A stretch of DNA of 5,947 bases from Lachnospiraceae bacterium (GCA_902363825.1 CABJBK010000024.1:1-5947); one strand, 5' to 3'. Positions 1-5,823 are shown, counted from the first letter of the stretch. Notes: generated from the sequence alone by a model not told the origin. Numbers and translations are program-made.

Positions 1-15
1 CATTGTATCCTATGT

Positions 16-48
16 TTACAACAGCTTCCGAATAGGAAGTTGTTGTAA
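16..48. repeat. 14-bp hairpin upstream of the truncated res gene; possible mobile-element end
   Basis: Bases 16-29 pair with 35-48 around a 5-nt loop (GAATA). The stem is 14 bp with a single G-T wobble (24/40). No T-run follows on the + strand, so it is not a good terminator for rightward transcription. It sits about 12 bases before the point (about 58-62) where resemblance to the Res family begins. A subterminal hairpin followed closely by an element boundary is typical of the right end of IS200/IS605-type elements, and a TCAA tetranucleotide lies at 58-61. The hairpin is seen directly; the IS interpretation is inference, because no transposase is in the window. Confidence 0.5.
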
Positions 49-60
49 TGCTAAAAATCA

Positions 61-1551
61 ATGTGCCAATACACTAGTGTTATTGGTTATAGTAACGTAA
101 AAAGCAAAGAATTCCTAAAAGCTGTTATTGCCGATTTCTGGGCAAAGTATGGTGGAAAAGAATATGAAGGATTAGCACCTAAAATGGCTATTTTTGGTGC
201 AGAGATAGCAGAAGTTCGTGATGAAATCAGGCCGGTTGTTGAAGAAGTACTATCTGAATTGGGAATACCTCTTGATAAAATTTTAGTTAATGTTGGAGAC
301 GAAAAGATTACTAAATCTGAAGACATAAGAGATTTTAACAATCTTGATATAGATGGAACAGCAGGCAGTAAGAAGCAGTTTATATTGCTTGTTAATAAAG
401 GTAGAGAGGGGTGGAACTGTAGATCATTATTTAGCGTGGCTCTTTTTAGAAGTCCAAAGTCAAAAGTTTTTGTGCTTCAAGCAACAATGAGATGCTTGAG
501 AAAAATTACAGATGAACAACTAACGGCCACAGTGTACTTGTCAAAAGAGAATATGGATATATTGGATGATGAGCTTAAAAAGAATTTTAGAACTAGCATA
601 GAGGAACTTGTAGTTAAGAAGGATAAAAAACGTAAGAAAGTTCCTGTACGTGTGAAAGAACCACCTAGAACATTGCGCATGAACAGATTGCATTATAAAT
701 ATTCTTTGGAAACTAAGCATTATGATAGTAGATTATCGTTTGGTTTGAAAGAAATAGAAATAGAAAATTATGATGCGACAATGTATGTTAAAGAAGGACT
801 TACAACTTCGTCGGTTGTGCGTGAAAGCAATGTTAACTATATGGTTAGTAAAACAGCGTATACTGAGATAACGTTGGTGGCAGAAGTAGCAAAATATTTT
901 CCTGATATTAGATGCACAGAAGTTGCTAGGATACTGAGGGAATCAGAAGAAGGTATTGATAAAATATTAGTAGCAGTCAATGAGTATAATGATATTATTT
1001 ATGATAAAATTGTTCCAACCATATTTGAGGCATTATATCGGGTTAACAAAGAGATTGTAAAAGAAAATGTTGATGTTAAATTACTTAAGAAGCCAAAAGA
1101 AGGTGGGTATTATGAGTTTAGTGGAAATGAAGATTTGATTCTGACACAGAATTCAGAGGATTCTGTTGTTGTGAAAAATAAAGACAAGAGTTTTCACGCA
1201 GATACTTATGTTTTTGATTCGAAGCCTGAGTTACAATTATTTTTACAGTTGCTTGCAAATGAGCACGTAAAAAAAGCTTATTTCACTGGAATGTTTACTG
1301 CTGACCAGACAGATTTTTATGTTCCATATATTGATCCGGAATCTAATAGATTAAGGAAGTATTATCCAGATTTCTTAGTAAAAATGGACGATGGAAGTTA
1401 TTTGATTTTGGAAGTAAAAGGTGACAATATGATAGATGATCCGGTAGTGAAGGCGAAAGGAGCAGCGGCTGAGGAGGTTGCAGTAGAGAGTTCAATGAAA
1501 TACGAAATGCTTAAAGGAACAGACATTATGGAAGGAAAAGCAAAGTTTTAG
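61..1551 (+). CDS. Type III restriction-type helicase/nuclease (Res-like), C-terminal part only; gene truncated at its 5' end
   Basis: This is the C-terminal half of a DEAD/DEAH-box helicase-nuclease of the type III restriction (Res) kind, which in intact form hydrolyses ATP and cleaves DNA with a Mod methylase partner. Residues 1-190 carry the second RecA domain. Motif V is at 111-120 (VNKGREGWNC) and motif VI at 140-147 (QATMRCLR), with the R144 and R147 fingers present. Residues 395-460 hold the endonuclease domain with a PD-(D/E)XK signature: P436-D437, then E451-V452-K453. The first RecA domain with Walker A and DEAD boxes is absent, and intact family members are much longer than 496 aa. 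In frame, stops lie at 46-48 and 52-54 just upstream. The other two frames of the first 60 bases do not resemble the family. The ATG at 61 has no Shine-Dalgarno site, so it is probably not a natural start. Without motifs I and II, ATPase activity is not expected. The C-terminus looks complete. Most likely a decayed defence-gene remnant; no mod gene is visible. Confidence 0.85.
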   Translation: MCQYTSVIGYSNVKSKEFLKAVIADFWAKYGGKEYEGLAPKMAIFGAEIAEVRDEIRPVVEEVLSELGIPLDKILVNVGDEKITKSEDIRDFNNLDIDGTAGSKKQFILLVNKGREGWNCRSLFSVALFRSPKSKVFVLQATMRCLRKITDEQLTATVYLSKENMDILDDELKKNFRTSIEELVVKKDKKRKKVPVRVKEPPRTLRMNRLHYKYSLETKHYDSRLSFGLKEIEIENYDATMYVKEGLTTSSVVRESNVNYMVSKTAYTEITLVAEVAKYFPDIRCTEVARILRESEEGIDKILVAVNEYNDIIYDKIVPTIFEALYRVNKEIVKENVDVKLLKKPKEGGYYEFSGNEDLILTQNSEDSVVVKNKDKSFHADTYVFDSKPELQLFLQLLANEHVKKAYFTGMFTADQTDFYVPYIDPESNRLRKYYPDFLVKMDDGSYLILEVKGDNMIDDPVVKAKGAAAEEVAVESSMKYEMLKGTDIMEGKAKF

Positions 1552-1607
1552 CTTAGACGGGTCTCATTCAACCTGAATGGCGGATAGTAATTAAAGATGA
1601 TATTAAT

Positions 1608-1853
1608 ATGGGAAAATCAGGGATAATAAAAGATTTTGTTTTGCCACAAGAAATATATATTGGATGTAGACAGCAGGAAACAGTCGCTGAGAATAACAAT
1701 AATCGTATGTTACATAATAAAAAAGAGAATGAGATGTATGCTGATCTAGATGAGATACTTCAATGGGCGGAGAATAACTATATTGATGTATATATGCTAA
1801 TAATAAGTAGAAAAGAATATAAAATGATGGATAGAGCGTTACGATTGATTTAG
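1608..1853 (+). CDS. Small hypothetical protein or gene remnant
   Basis: An 81-codon ORF between the res remnant and the FRG gene, which I do not recognise. The frame is open back to 1558, just after a stop at 1555-1557, but no start codon with a ribosome binding site is seen. ATG 1608, ATG 1707 and ATG 1734 are all in frame, each with only a weak purine-rich stretch before it. The middle is rich in Asn, Lys and Glu. The C-terminal 39 residues (from Met43) are acidic then hydrophobic (a YIDVYMLII-like segment), which could be a short folded domain. It has no membrane helix or signal peptide. It ends 23 nt before the FRG start, so it could be co-transcribed with it. The lack of a convincing start and the open frame upstream also fit the 3' end of a broken gene. 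Low confidence that it is expressed. Confidence 0.35.
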   Translation: MGKSGIIKDFVLPQEIYIGCRQQETVAENNNNRMLHNKKENEMYADLDEILQWAENNYIDVYMLIISRKEYKMMDRALRLI

Positions 1854-1876
1854 CAAGTTTTAGCAGAGGTGGCTAT

Positions 1877-2737
1877 ATGTCAGATTTTGAAGAAAAATAT
1901 GATTATCAGGAAATTATGGTAGAAGATATTTCGCAGATATATCAAATTGCAAATGATTATAATTCGTTCTATGATTTACCAAGATCAGGTAGAGGTGACC
2001 CAGGTGATGAACGAACTTACTTACAGGCATTTTATAGAGGACAAAGCGATTCTTCTTGGAAAATCACTCCAAGTATATGCAGAGATACATCTGTGGATGA
2101 GAGTATATCGGAATCTGGAGATTTACTATTTGAAGTAATGGCATATAATCAGCATTATATACATGCTACAAGATTAATTGACTTTACAATGGATATAAAT
2201 GTAGCATTGTTTTTTGCTTGTTGTGAAAATATTGAAAAAGATGCGGCTATATTTATATGGTCATATTCTCCGTATGATCCTAAATGGACAAGAATAAAGA
2301 TACAGTGTGAACTTGTTAATGTTAAAAAGCAACGTATAAGTGTAAGTGAATATGCAGAGATACTTTTGCAGAAATATCCGGAATTGAAAGACAATTATAC
2401 TTATAAAAAGGATTTCTATACGGATTTAGTTTCTTATTTGGACCATGGCTTTATGATTATGCAACCACGTAATCCGTATTTGGAAAATATGAGAATACAA
2501 AGACAAAAAGGGTGTTTATATGTTTGTGGTGTGAAATTTGAAACTCCGATTGATAAAATGAGAACAAGTGTTAATGCGGGGAATAATATATTGTGCCCGC
2601 ATGAGCCGGAAGCTCCTAAAGAATTGGCCGGAGGTAATTTTTTGGTAAAGGTGGTCATTCCTGCAAGATTAAAAAATGTGATAATGAAACAATTGGAAGA
2701 AAAGGGAATTACAAAAGAAGCTTTGTTACCCATGTGA
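1877..2737 (+). CDS. FRG domain-containing protein
   Basis: A 286-aa soluble protein of the FRG-domain family, named for its conserved Phe-Arg-Gly-like motif. Here the motif reads Y53-R54-G55-Q56, followed by a W-x-(I/L)-x-P segment at 61-65. The second block is Q92-H93-Y94 with T98-R99-L100-I101-D102 and then VALFFA at 109-114. This is the family's usual QHYGxPTRLLDWT-type core, with I95-H96-A97 in place of the usual GxP. A third block at 206-218 (R-x-Q-x-Q-K-G) matches the late part of the domain. The biochemical activity of FRG proteins is not firmly established as far as I know; they are common in accessory and defence-rich regions. The start is well supported: an AGAGGTGG site at 1865-1872 lies 4 nt before ATG 1877. 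The gene is intact. It lies between a restriction remnant and a regulator-type ATPase gene 42 nt downstream, so it may be part of that operon and perhaps of a defence locus (inference). Confidence 0.85.
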   Translation: MSDFEEKYDYQEIMVEDISQIYQIANDYNSFYDLPRSGRGDPGDERTYLQAFYRGQSDSSWKITPSICRDTSVDESISESGDLLFEVMAYNQHYIHATRLIDFTMDINVALFFACCENIEKDAAIFIWSYSPYDPKWTRIKIQCELVNVKKQRISVSEYAEILLQKYPELKDNYTYKKDFYTDLVSYLDHGFMIMQPRNPYLENMRIQRQKGCLYVCGVKFETPIDKMRTSVNAGNNILCPHEPEAPKELAGGNFLVKVVIPARLKNVIMKQLEEKGITKEALLPM

Positions 2738-2779
2738 TGTAAATAGGCACTTGTTTAATGTAGAAGGATGGTGAGAACT

Positions 2780-4231
2780 ATGGATATAAAGCAGCTAATC
2801 GGCGAAACCACAGATTACGATAAAAAGGTTGCACTTGAGACAAAGAAACCCAAAAGCTGGTGCAAGAGTATAAGTGCATTTGCAAATTGCTATGGTGGTA
2901 AGCTGGTATTTGGTGTGGCAAATGATGATGCGTTGGTTGGTCTTTCGGATGCTGAAGGAGATGCAGAAAAAATTAGTGAGATAATTAAAACACACCTTAA
3001 TCCGATACCAGAGTTTAAGCTTTCATTTGAAAAAGATAATGACAAGACATTCGTTATTGTAGAAGTTATGAAAGGGCAGCAGACTCCATACTATTATGAG
3101 GGTGATGGGCAACTTATTGCATTTATGCGTATAGGAAATGAAAGTGTTCCGGCGACACCTTCGCAGTTAAGAGAGTTGGTACTTCGCGGAAGTGGTGAAA
3201 GTTATGATAGTCTGAAGTCAAGATATGATTTTAACAATATGTCCTTTACAAAATTAAAATCAGTATATAAACAGAGAACGGGGAATACATTTGAAGATAC
3301 AGATTATGAATCTTTTGGGCTGATTGATGAAAAAGAAAATCTAACGAATGCTGGAGCACTTTTGGCAGATGAATCACCGGTACGTCATTCCAGATTGTTT
3401 TGTACAAGATGGAATGGACTTACTAAAGCATCAGGAATAGTGGATGCACTTGATGATAAGGAATATACTGGCAGTCTTGTCACATTGTTGCAGGCAGGAA
3501 CTGATTTTGTGAGAAATAATTCCAAGAAAGCATGGCGTAAGGTTGGTGACGGCAGAATTGAAATGCCTGATTATCCGGATAGAGCAGTGCTTGAAGGTGT
3601 AGTAAATGCATTGATTCATAGAAATTATCTGGAGATAGGTAGTGAAGTCCATATAGATATGTTCGATGATAGAATTGAAATATATTCACCCGGTGGAATG
3701 GTAAGTGGAATATCTCTTGAGGGGAAAAATCTATTGAAAATTCCGTCAAAGCGAAGAAATCCGATATTAGCTGATATATTCAGCCGTTTAAAATATATGG
3801 AGCGTAGAGGTAGTGGATTTAAGAAGATATTGGCAGATTATGAGGGACAAGTAGAATTTGATGAGACTAAGATGCCAGTCTTTGATGCAGATAATGATGA
3901 TTTTACATTGACTTTGTATAATCTGAATTATGGCACTAATTATGCAACACAGGTGAATGAAAATGTCATAGAAAATGTCATAGAAAATGTCATAGAAATT
4001 TCGGAAGAAAAAATGAAGCAGTTAATGCCAGAGTATTCTAAGAAGAAGCTTACTAAAGCATGTGACATCATAAAAATGATTTCCGAAAATCCGAATATTT
4101 CTATTGATGAATTAAGAATAGCCTTAGATGTCACAGATAGAACAATTGCTAGATATATATCAGAATTAAAGGATAAAGGTATCATAGAACGAAAAGGTCC
4201 AGATAATGGTGGTAAATGGAAAATTAAGTAA
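2780..4231 (+). CDS. AlbA_2 / HATPase_c_4 / winged-helix ATP-binding protein, putative transcriptional regulator
   Basis: A 483-aa cytoplasmic protein with three parts. Residues about 8-125 form an AlbA_2 (Schlafen AAA_4-like) domain with the KSISAFANCYGG segment at 29-40. Residues about 262-355 match HATPase_c_4 (ATP-dependent helicase RecG C-terminal type): the N-box E272...N276-ALIHRNY, the D296-DRIEIYSPGG loop and the RGSG motif at 343-346. Residues about 424-483 form a winged helix-turn-helix, with DVTDRTIARYISELKDKG at the recognition part. Proteins of this build are usually annotated as ATP-binding or transcriptional regulators; substrates are unknown. An in-frame ATG at 2768 would add four residues, but AAGG there is only one base away. 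ATG 2780 has GGTGAG at 2770-2775 and AGGA further up, so I prefer it. The linker at 394-405 is three exact ENVI repeats encoded by a 12-bp tandem repeat. It lies 42 nt after the FRG gene with no visible terminator between, so co-transcription is likely. Confidence 0.88.
   Translation: MDIKQLIGETTDYDKKVALETKKPKSWCKSISAFANCYGGKLVFGVANDDALVGLSDAEGDAEKISEIIKTHLNPIPEFKLSFEKDNDKTFVIVEVMKGQQTPYYYEGDGQLIAFMRIGNESVPATPSQLRELVLRGSGESYDSLKSRYDFNNMSFTKLKSVYKQRTGNTFEDTDYESFGLIDEKENLTNAGALLADESPVRHSRLFCTRWNGLTKASGIVDALDDKEYTGSLVTLLQAGTDFVRNNSKKAWRKVGDGRIEMPDYPDRAVLEGVVNALIHRNYLEIGSEVHIDMFDDRIEIYSPGGMVSGISLEGKNLLKIPSKRRNPILADIFSRLKYMERRGSGFKKILADYEGQVEFDETKMPVFDADNDDFTLTLYNLNYGTNYATQVNENVIENVIENVIEISEEKMKQLMPEYSKKKLTKACDIIKMISENPNISIDELRIALDVTDRTIARYISELKDKGIIERKGPDNGGKWKIK
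3959..3994 (+). repeat. Three perfect 12-bp tandem repeats inside the AlbA_2/HATPase gene
   Basis: The unit GAAAATGTCATA occurs three times in a row without mismatch, encoding ENVI three times in the linker between the ATPase and winged-helix parts. The unit is a multiple of three, so gain or loss of copies would change the linker length and keep the frame. Similar short repeats in this linker occur in other proteins of this family, from memory. Confidence 0.95.
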
Positions 4232-4345
4232 GTGAATGACAGTAAATATGGCACTCAATGTGACACCCAAACTTTTACTCAAGAATATTCCGAAGTTAGT
4301 CTCAATGAAGTCTCACGAGATTTGAGACTGAGTGAGACTCTATGA
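4232..4345 (+). other. In-frame extension after the regulator stop codon, possible remnant of a paralogous linker
   Basis: Directly after the TAA of the AlbA_2/HATPase gene (4229-4231) the same frame stays open for 37 codons to TGA 4343-4345. The start of this stretch, KYGTQCDTQ, resembles the NYGTNYATQ segment of the upstream protein (residues 383-391). The 9 bases TATGGCACT are identical in both places (about 3930 and 4247-4255). A GTG at 4232 abuts the stop, but no separate ribosome site is evident. I think it is either non-coding DNA derived from a duplicated linker, or an ancestral C-terminal segment now cut off by the stop. It overlaps the first heptamer array. Confidence 0.3.
4298..4339. 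promoter_or_regulatory. Heptamer array 1: AGTCTCA x2 facing TGAGACT x2 (putative operator or RNA hairpin)
   Basis: AGTCTCA is at 4298-4304 and 4309-4315 (11-bp period). Its reverse complement TGAGACT is at 4323-4329 and 4333-4339 (10-bp period). The inner pair is separated by 7 bp. The spacing of about one helical turn suits side-by-side binding of a dimeric protein. As RNA it can fold into one long stem with a small internal loop. No T-run follows, so it is a poor terminator. It lies 66 nt after the regulator gene and 125 nt before the next start codon. Binding by a protein is inference. Confidence 0.65.
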
Positions 4346-4395
4346 TATAGCAAAATGCGATAAAACCGGGATTTGCAGGTGAATTATAAAGTTGT

Positions 4396-4448
4396 AGTCT
4401 CAAGTCAGTCTCATTTTTGAAATCGTTTGTTGAGACTAACATGAGACT
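4396..4448. promoter_or_regulatory. Heptamer array 2: second AGTCTCA x2 / TGAGACT x2 set next to the ribosome site
   Basis: AGTCTCA is at 4396-4402 and 4407-4413, and TGAGACT at 4431-4437 and 4442-4448. Both pairs have an 11-bp period, with a 17-bp T-rich centre. It repeats the layout of array 1. The last heptamer touches the GAGGAGG ribosome binding site (4449-4455) of the 107-aa gene. A TATAAA box at 4385-4390 just upstream could be a -10 element, but I see no good -35. The array could be a protein operator over a promoter or 5' leader, or a leader hairpin affecting translation of the 107-aa/DUF6933-like pair. Confidence 0.65.
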
Positions 4449-4455
4449 GAGGAGG
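4449..4455 (+). promoter_or_regulatory. Shine-Dalgarno site GAGGAGG that fixes the start of the 107-aa gene
   Basis: GAGGAGG is a near-perfect ribosome binding site 9 nt before ATG 4465. A longer in-frame start at 4417 lies inside heptamer array 2 and has no such site, so the shorter start is preferred. Confidence 0.85.
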
Positions 4456-4464
4456 TTCAAAATC

Positions 4465-4788
4465 ATGGACATAAGTAAAAAAGATTGGAAGCTATTTCGA
4501 GAAAAATTATCAGGCTGGCAGGAAAATTATATGGAAGGTCTTGTTAAAGAGTATGCAAATTTTCTGAATGATGATACAAAGCCTGCATCAGATAAATTCT
4601 GGGAACTGGAAATGCGGATAAAGGAAGATAAGCGTCATCCGGGAGTTATCATGGAGATGAGTAAATCAGAGGTAATATGGGATATTGTTCGTCTTATAAG
4701 ATTGAAAGTAATTGCATATGATGATTTATCAGACTTCAGTGATGAATTACAGATGGAAGTGAAAAGAATACTTGAGATGAGCAGGTGA
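4465..4788 (+). CDS. 107-aa conserved-type hypothetical protein, first gene of a two-gene operon
   Basis: A small, charged, soluble protein with no signal peptide or membrane helix. It starts MDISKKDWKLFREKL and looks mostly helical: a tryptophan-containing N-terminal amphipathic segment (W8, W18), a KFWELEMRIKEDKRHPG block near residues 44-60, and a C-terminal region with hydrophobic heptad-like spacing and a DDLSDFSDEL segment (86-95). From memory, small proteins of this pattern are common in Lachnospiraceae and are sometimes labelled multidrug transporter; nothing in the sequence supports transport. The start is set by GAGGAGG 9 nt upstream. The TGA is followed 5 nt later by the ATG of the DUF6933-like gene, so the two are translated from one mRNA and may work together. 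The leader carries heptamer array 2, which probably controls the pair. Function unknown. Confidence 0.8.
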   Translation: MDISKKDWKLFREKLSGWQENYMEGLVKEYANFLNDDTKPASDKFWELEMRIKEDKRHPGVIMEMSKSEVIWDIVRLIRLKVIAYDDLSDFSDELQMEVKRILEMSR

Positions 4789-4793
4789 TACAC

Positions 4794-5378
4794 ATGGAGA
4801 TTGGTGCTACAAAAGCAGTTCAAGATCGATTAAAAACAACAAATATTGAAGAAAGCAAAGGTGCTTCACTTGTGTTCTGCTGGGACACACATTTGACGAA
4901 AATAAAAGGAAGAAATGTCTTGTTTATTGTAAATGCCAGTAATCGTTATACAATAGCAATGACAGATATTGAACCAAGAAACTGGAATTACTATGCAATG
5001 TATATCAGCCGTGTGATTCATGGCGTGATGCAGGGAATGGGATATTCCGAGGATCAGATAGGGCAGTATTTTAAAATGTCAGGTGATACAACTGTAACAA
5101 AAACCCATGGTAGGAAATCGGTTGGTGGCATTAACAGAATGGTAATGGATGCACAGTATTTTGGTAAGAAGCTGGAGAAAGAAGCAAAGTATCAATGGGA
5201 ACTTAGTGAGTATCTGAACAGAGATATTTGTCAGCCAGAGGGATTTGATGCGTATGGATATCCGAGTGAACTTTTTAAATTAGACATGGAACGATTAGGG
5301 ATTGCTGCTAAGAGAAAGCCAGCAAAGGTAATTGATTTTGCTCAGTACATAGAAAACAATCGTGGTACTAACGATTAG
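4794..5378 (+). CDS. DUF6933-like domain protein
   Basis: A 194-aa soluble protein that resembles the DUF6933 family. It has an N-terminal beta-rich part with the FCWDTHLTKIKGRNVLFIVN pattern (about residues 28-48), matching the family's 'WhaNl...grr..vlv.N' core. A helical middle follows, then a TVTKTHGRKSVGGINRMV segment (about 99-116) typical of the family's late motif. The C-terminal 50 residues (YLNRDICQPEGFDAYGYPSELFK) are less conserved. I know of no established activity. The start at ATG 4794 has AGGTGA at 4783-4788, 5 nt upstream. An alternative GTG at 4785 overlaps the previous stop codon and has no better site. Five bases separate it from the 107-aa gene, so they form an operon. 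The stop codon TAG 5376-5378 lies inside the stem of the following hairpin. The family assignment is by pattern memory, so only moderately sure. Confidence 0.75.
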   Translation: MEIGATKAVQDRLKTTNIEESKGASLVFCWDTHLTKIKGRNVLFIVNASNRYTIAMTDIEPRNWNYYAMYISRVIHGVMQGMGYSEDQIGQYFKMSGDTTVTKTHGRKSVGGINRMVMDAQYFGKKLEKEAKYQWELSEYLNRDICQPEGFDAYGYPSELFKLDMERLGIAAKRKPAKVIDFAQYIENNRGTND

Positions 5379-5394
5379 TACCACAAAACTTTTT
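5362..5394 (+). terminator. Probable terminator overlapping the stop codon of the DUF6933-like gene
   Basis: A perfect 10-bp stem (5362-5371 with 5375-5384) encloses a 3-nt loop CGA and contains the TAG stop. A T-run (5390-5394, then CTT) follows after AAAAC. The offset of 5 nt between stem and T-run is longer than ideal, so it may be weak. It is consistent with the end of the two-gene operon. The stem is also an inverted pair of the heptamer TGGTACT/AGTACCA. Confidence 0.55.
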
Positions 5395-5616
5395 CTTGCA
5401 GAAATATCGCTTGGAGATTATAATTTCCATAGGTGGACAAGCAAACCAGCAGAAAATTATTCTGTGAATAGTAAACCAACCTGCAAGCCACCGGAACTAC
5501 ACACAATAATGAAAAAATGCAATGGTACTGGATTGGTACTAAAAATATGTGAAACGAAAAATAATGTGTGGAAAAGGCGTGAGTTATCAATACTAAATGG
5601 TATAGATAACTGCATT
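5395..5616. other. Gene-free stretch
   Basis: I see no convincing protein gene in this stretch. The one + strand open frame across it (from 5362 to 5661) starts inside the preceding gene, lacks a ribosome binding site and resembles no family I know. The only structure noticed is a direct heptamer repeat at 5523-5540. Confidence 0.6.
5523..5540. repeat. TGGTACT direct repeat with 11-bp period
   Basis: TGGTACT occurs at 5523-5529 and 5534-5540, separated by GGAT. The same heptamer forms the arms of the operon-end hairpin (5363-5369, and inverted at 5377-5383). The 7+4+7 layout is the same as in the AGTCTCA arrays. Significance unknown. Confidence 0.4.
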
Positions 5617-5652
5617 AAAATAACCAAAATCAAACTAGATTCTGCGAGTTTG
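5617..5652 (-). terminator. Possible terminator of the left minus-strand small RNA
   Basis: On the minus strand, CAAACT (5652-5647) and AGTTTG (5636-5631) form a 6-bp stem with a 10-nt loop. It is followed by the T-rich sequence ATTTTGGTTATTTT down to 5617. It is weaker than the terminator in the neighbouring unit and its sequence is unrelated. Confidence 0.35.
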
Positions 5653-5756
5653 AATAATTGAGACCGTTTCAAGTTTTGTGTAAACGTTTAAAACTGATAT
5701 AAGATTTGTGAATAGTTACAAATGGGCAGAGCCGATTTTCCGGATTCTGCCCATAT
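5620..5756 (-). ncRNA. Candidate small RNA 1 (minus strand), constant 5' core plus unique tail
   Basis: The RNA would begin at an A at 5756 or 5754, 5-7 nt after a TATAAT box, and run leftward to the weak terminator near 5620 (about 135 nt). The first 97 nt or so are the direct-repeat core. Stems in order are: GGGCAGA with TCTGCCC (5752-5724, plus CCG/CGG), ATTTGTAA with TTACAAAT-type pairing (5724-5705, one wobble), and AGTTTT with AAAACT (5696-5673). It ends in GAAACGGTCTC at 5660. Beyond that the sequence differs from the second unit. No ORF with a ribosome site lies in it. It is not matched by me to a named Rfam family; a clostridial multi-copy sRNA is possible. Promoter and repeat are seen; expression is inferred. 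Confidence 0.45.
5660..5750. repeat. Perfect long direct repeat, copy 1
   Basis: Bases 5660-5750 are identical to 5857-5947 at an offset of 197 bp. The left boundary is sharp: the flanking bases differ immediately (T at 5659, C at 5856). The right end of the identity cannot be seen because the window stops inside copy 2. Confidence 0.98.
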
Positions 5757-5760
5757 CTGC

Positions 5761-5788
5761 ATTATACAGGAGTTTTTGGGCATGTCAA
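5761..5788 (-). promoter_or_regulatory. Full-consensus sigma-A/sigma-70 promoter, leftward
   Basis: On the minus strand, TTGACA (5788-5783) and TATAAT (5766-5761) are separated by 16 bp. Both boxes match consensus exactly. Predicted start is A at 5756 or 5754, right before the first stem of candidate small RNA 1. A second copy would fall at about 5958-5985, outside the window. Confidence 0.8.
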
Positions 5789-5823
5789 TAAAACCTGCCT
5801 AAAACAAGCTGTTTTTACAGGTT
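5786..5823 (-). terminator. Intrinsic terminator of candidate small RNA 2, abutting the next promoter
   Basis: On the minus strand, AACCTG (5823-5818) pairs with CAGGTT (5797-5792), and inside it AAAACA (5815-5810 region) pairs with TGTTTT (5806-5801) around a 3-nt loop. It is followed at once by TTTTATT. The last two T bases are the start of the TTGACA box of the next promoter, so one unit ends exactly where the next begins. Confidence 0.65.

Noticed and set aside
3862..3868. Additional TGAGACT inside the regulator coding region
   Set aside because: A single isolated copy without a partner at 11-bp spacing; expected by chance.
3940..4254. 104-codon minus-strand frame opposite the regulator C-terminus
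   Set aside because: It mirrors the ENVI tandem repeat of the true gene and lacks a ribosome site; a shadow frame.
4298..4339. Heptamer array 1 as an intrinsic terminator of the regulator gene
   Set aside because: The stem is long but no T-run follows on either side.
4417..4464. Longer N-terminus of the 107-aa protein starting at 4417
   Set aside because: The extra codons lie in the inverted heptamer array and have no ribosome site, whereas ATG 4465 has GAGGAGG at good spacing.
5362..5661. 99-codon + strand open frame after the DUF6933-like gene
   Set aside because: It starts inside the previous gene and terminator stem, has no ribosome site, no recognisable motif, and runs into the repeat region; probably a chance frame.
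5782..5799. Tiny + strand ORF (six codons, MSIKPA) with AGGAG 9 nt upstream, followed by a hairpin, suggesting a leader peptide
   Set aside because: The same bases are better explained as the minus-strand consensus promoter and terminator; no + strand promoter or downstream gene is seen.
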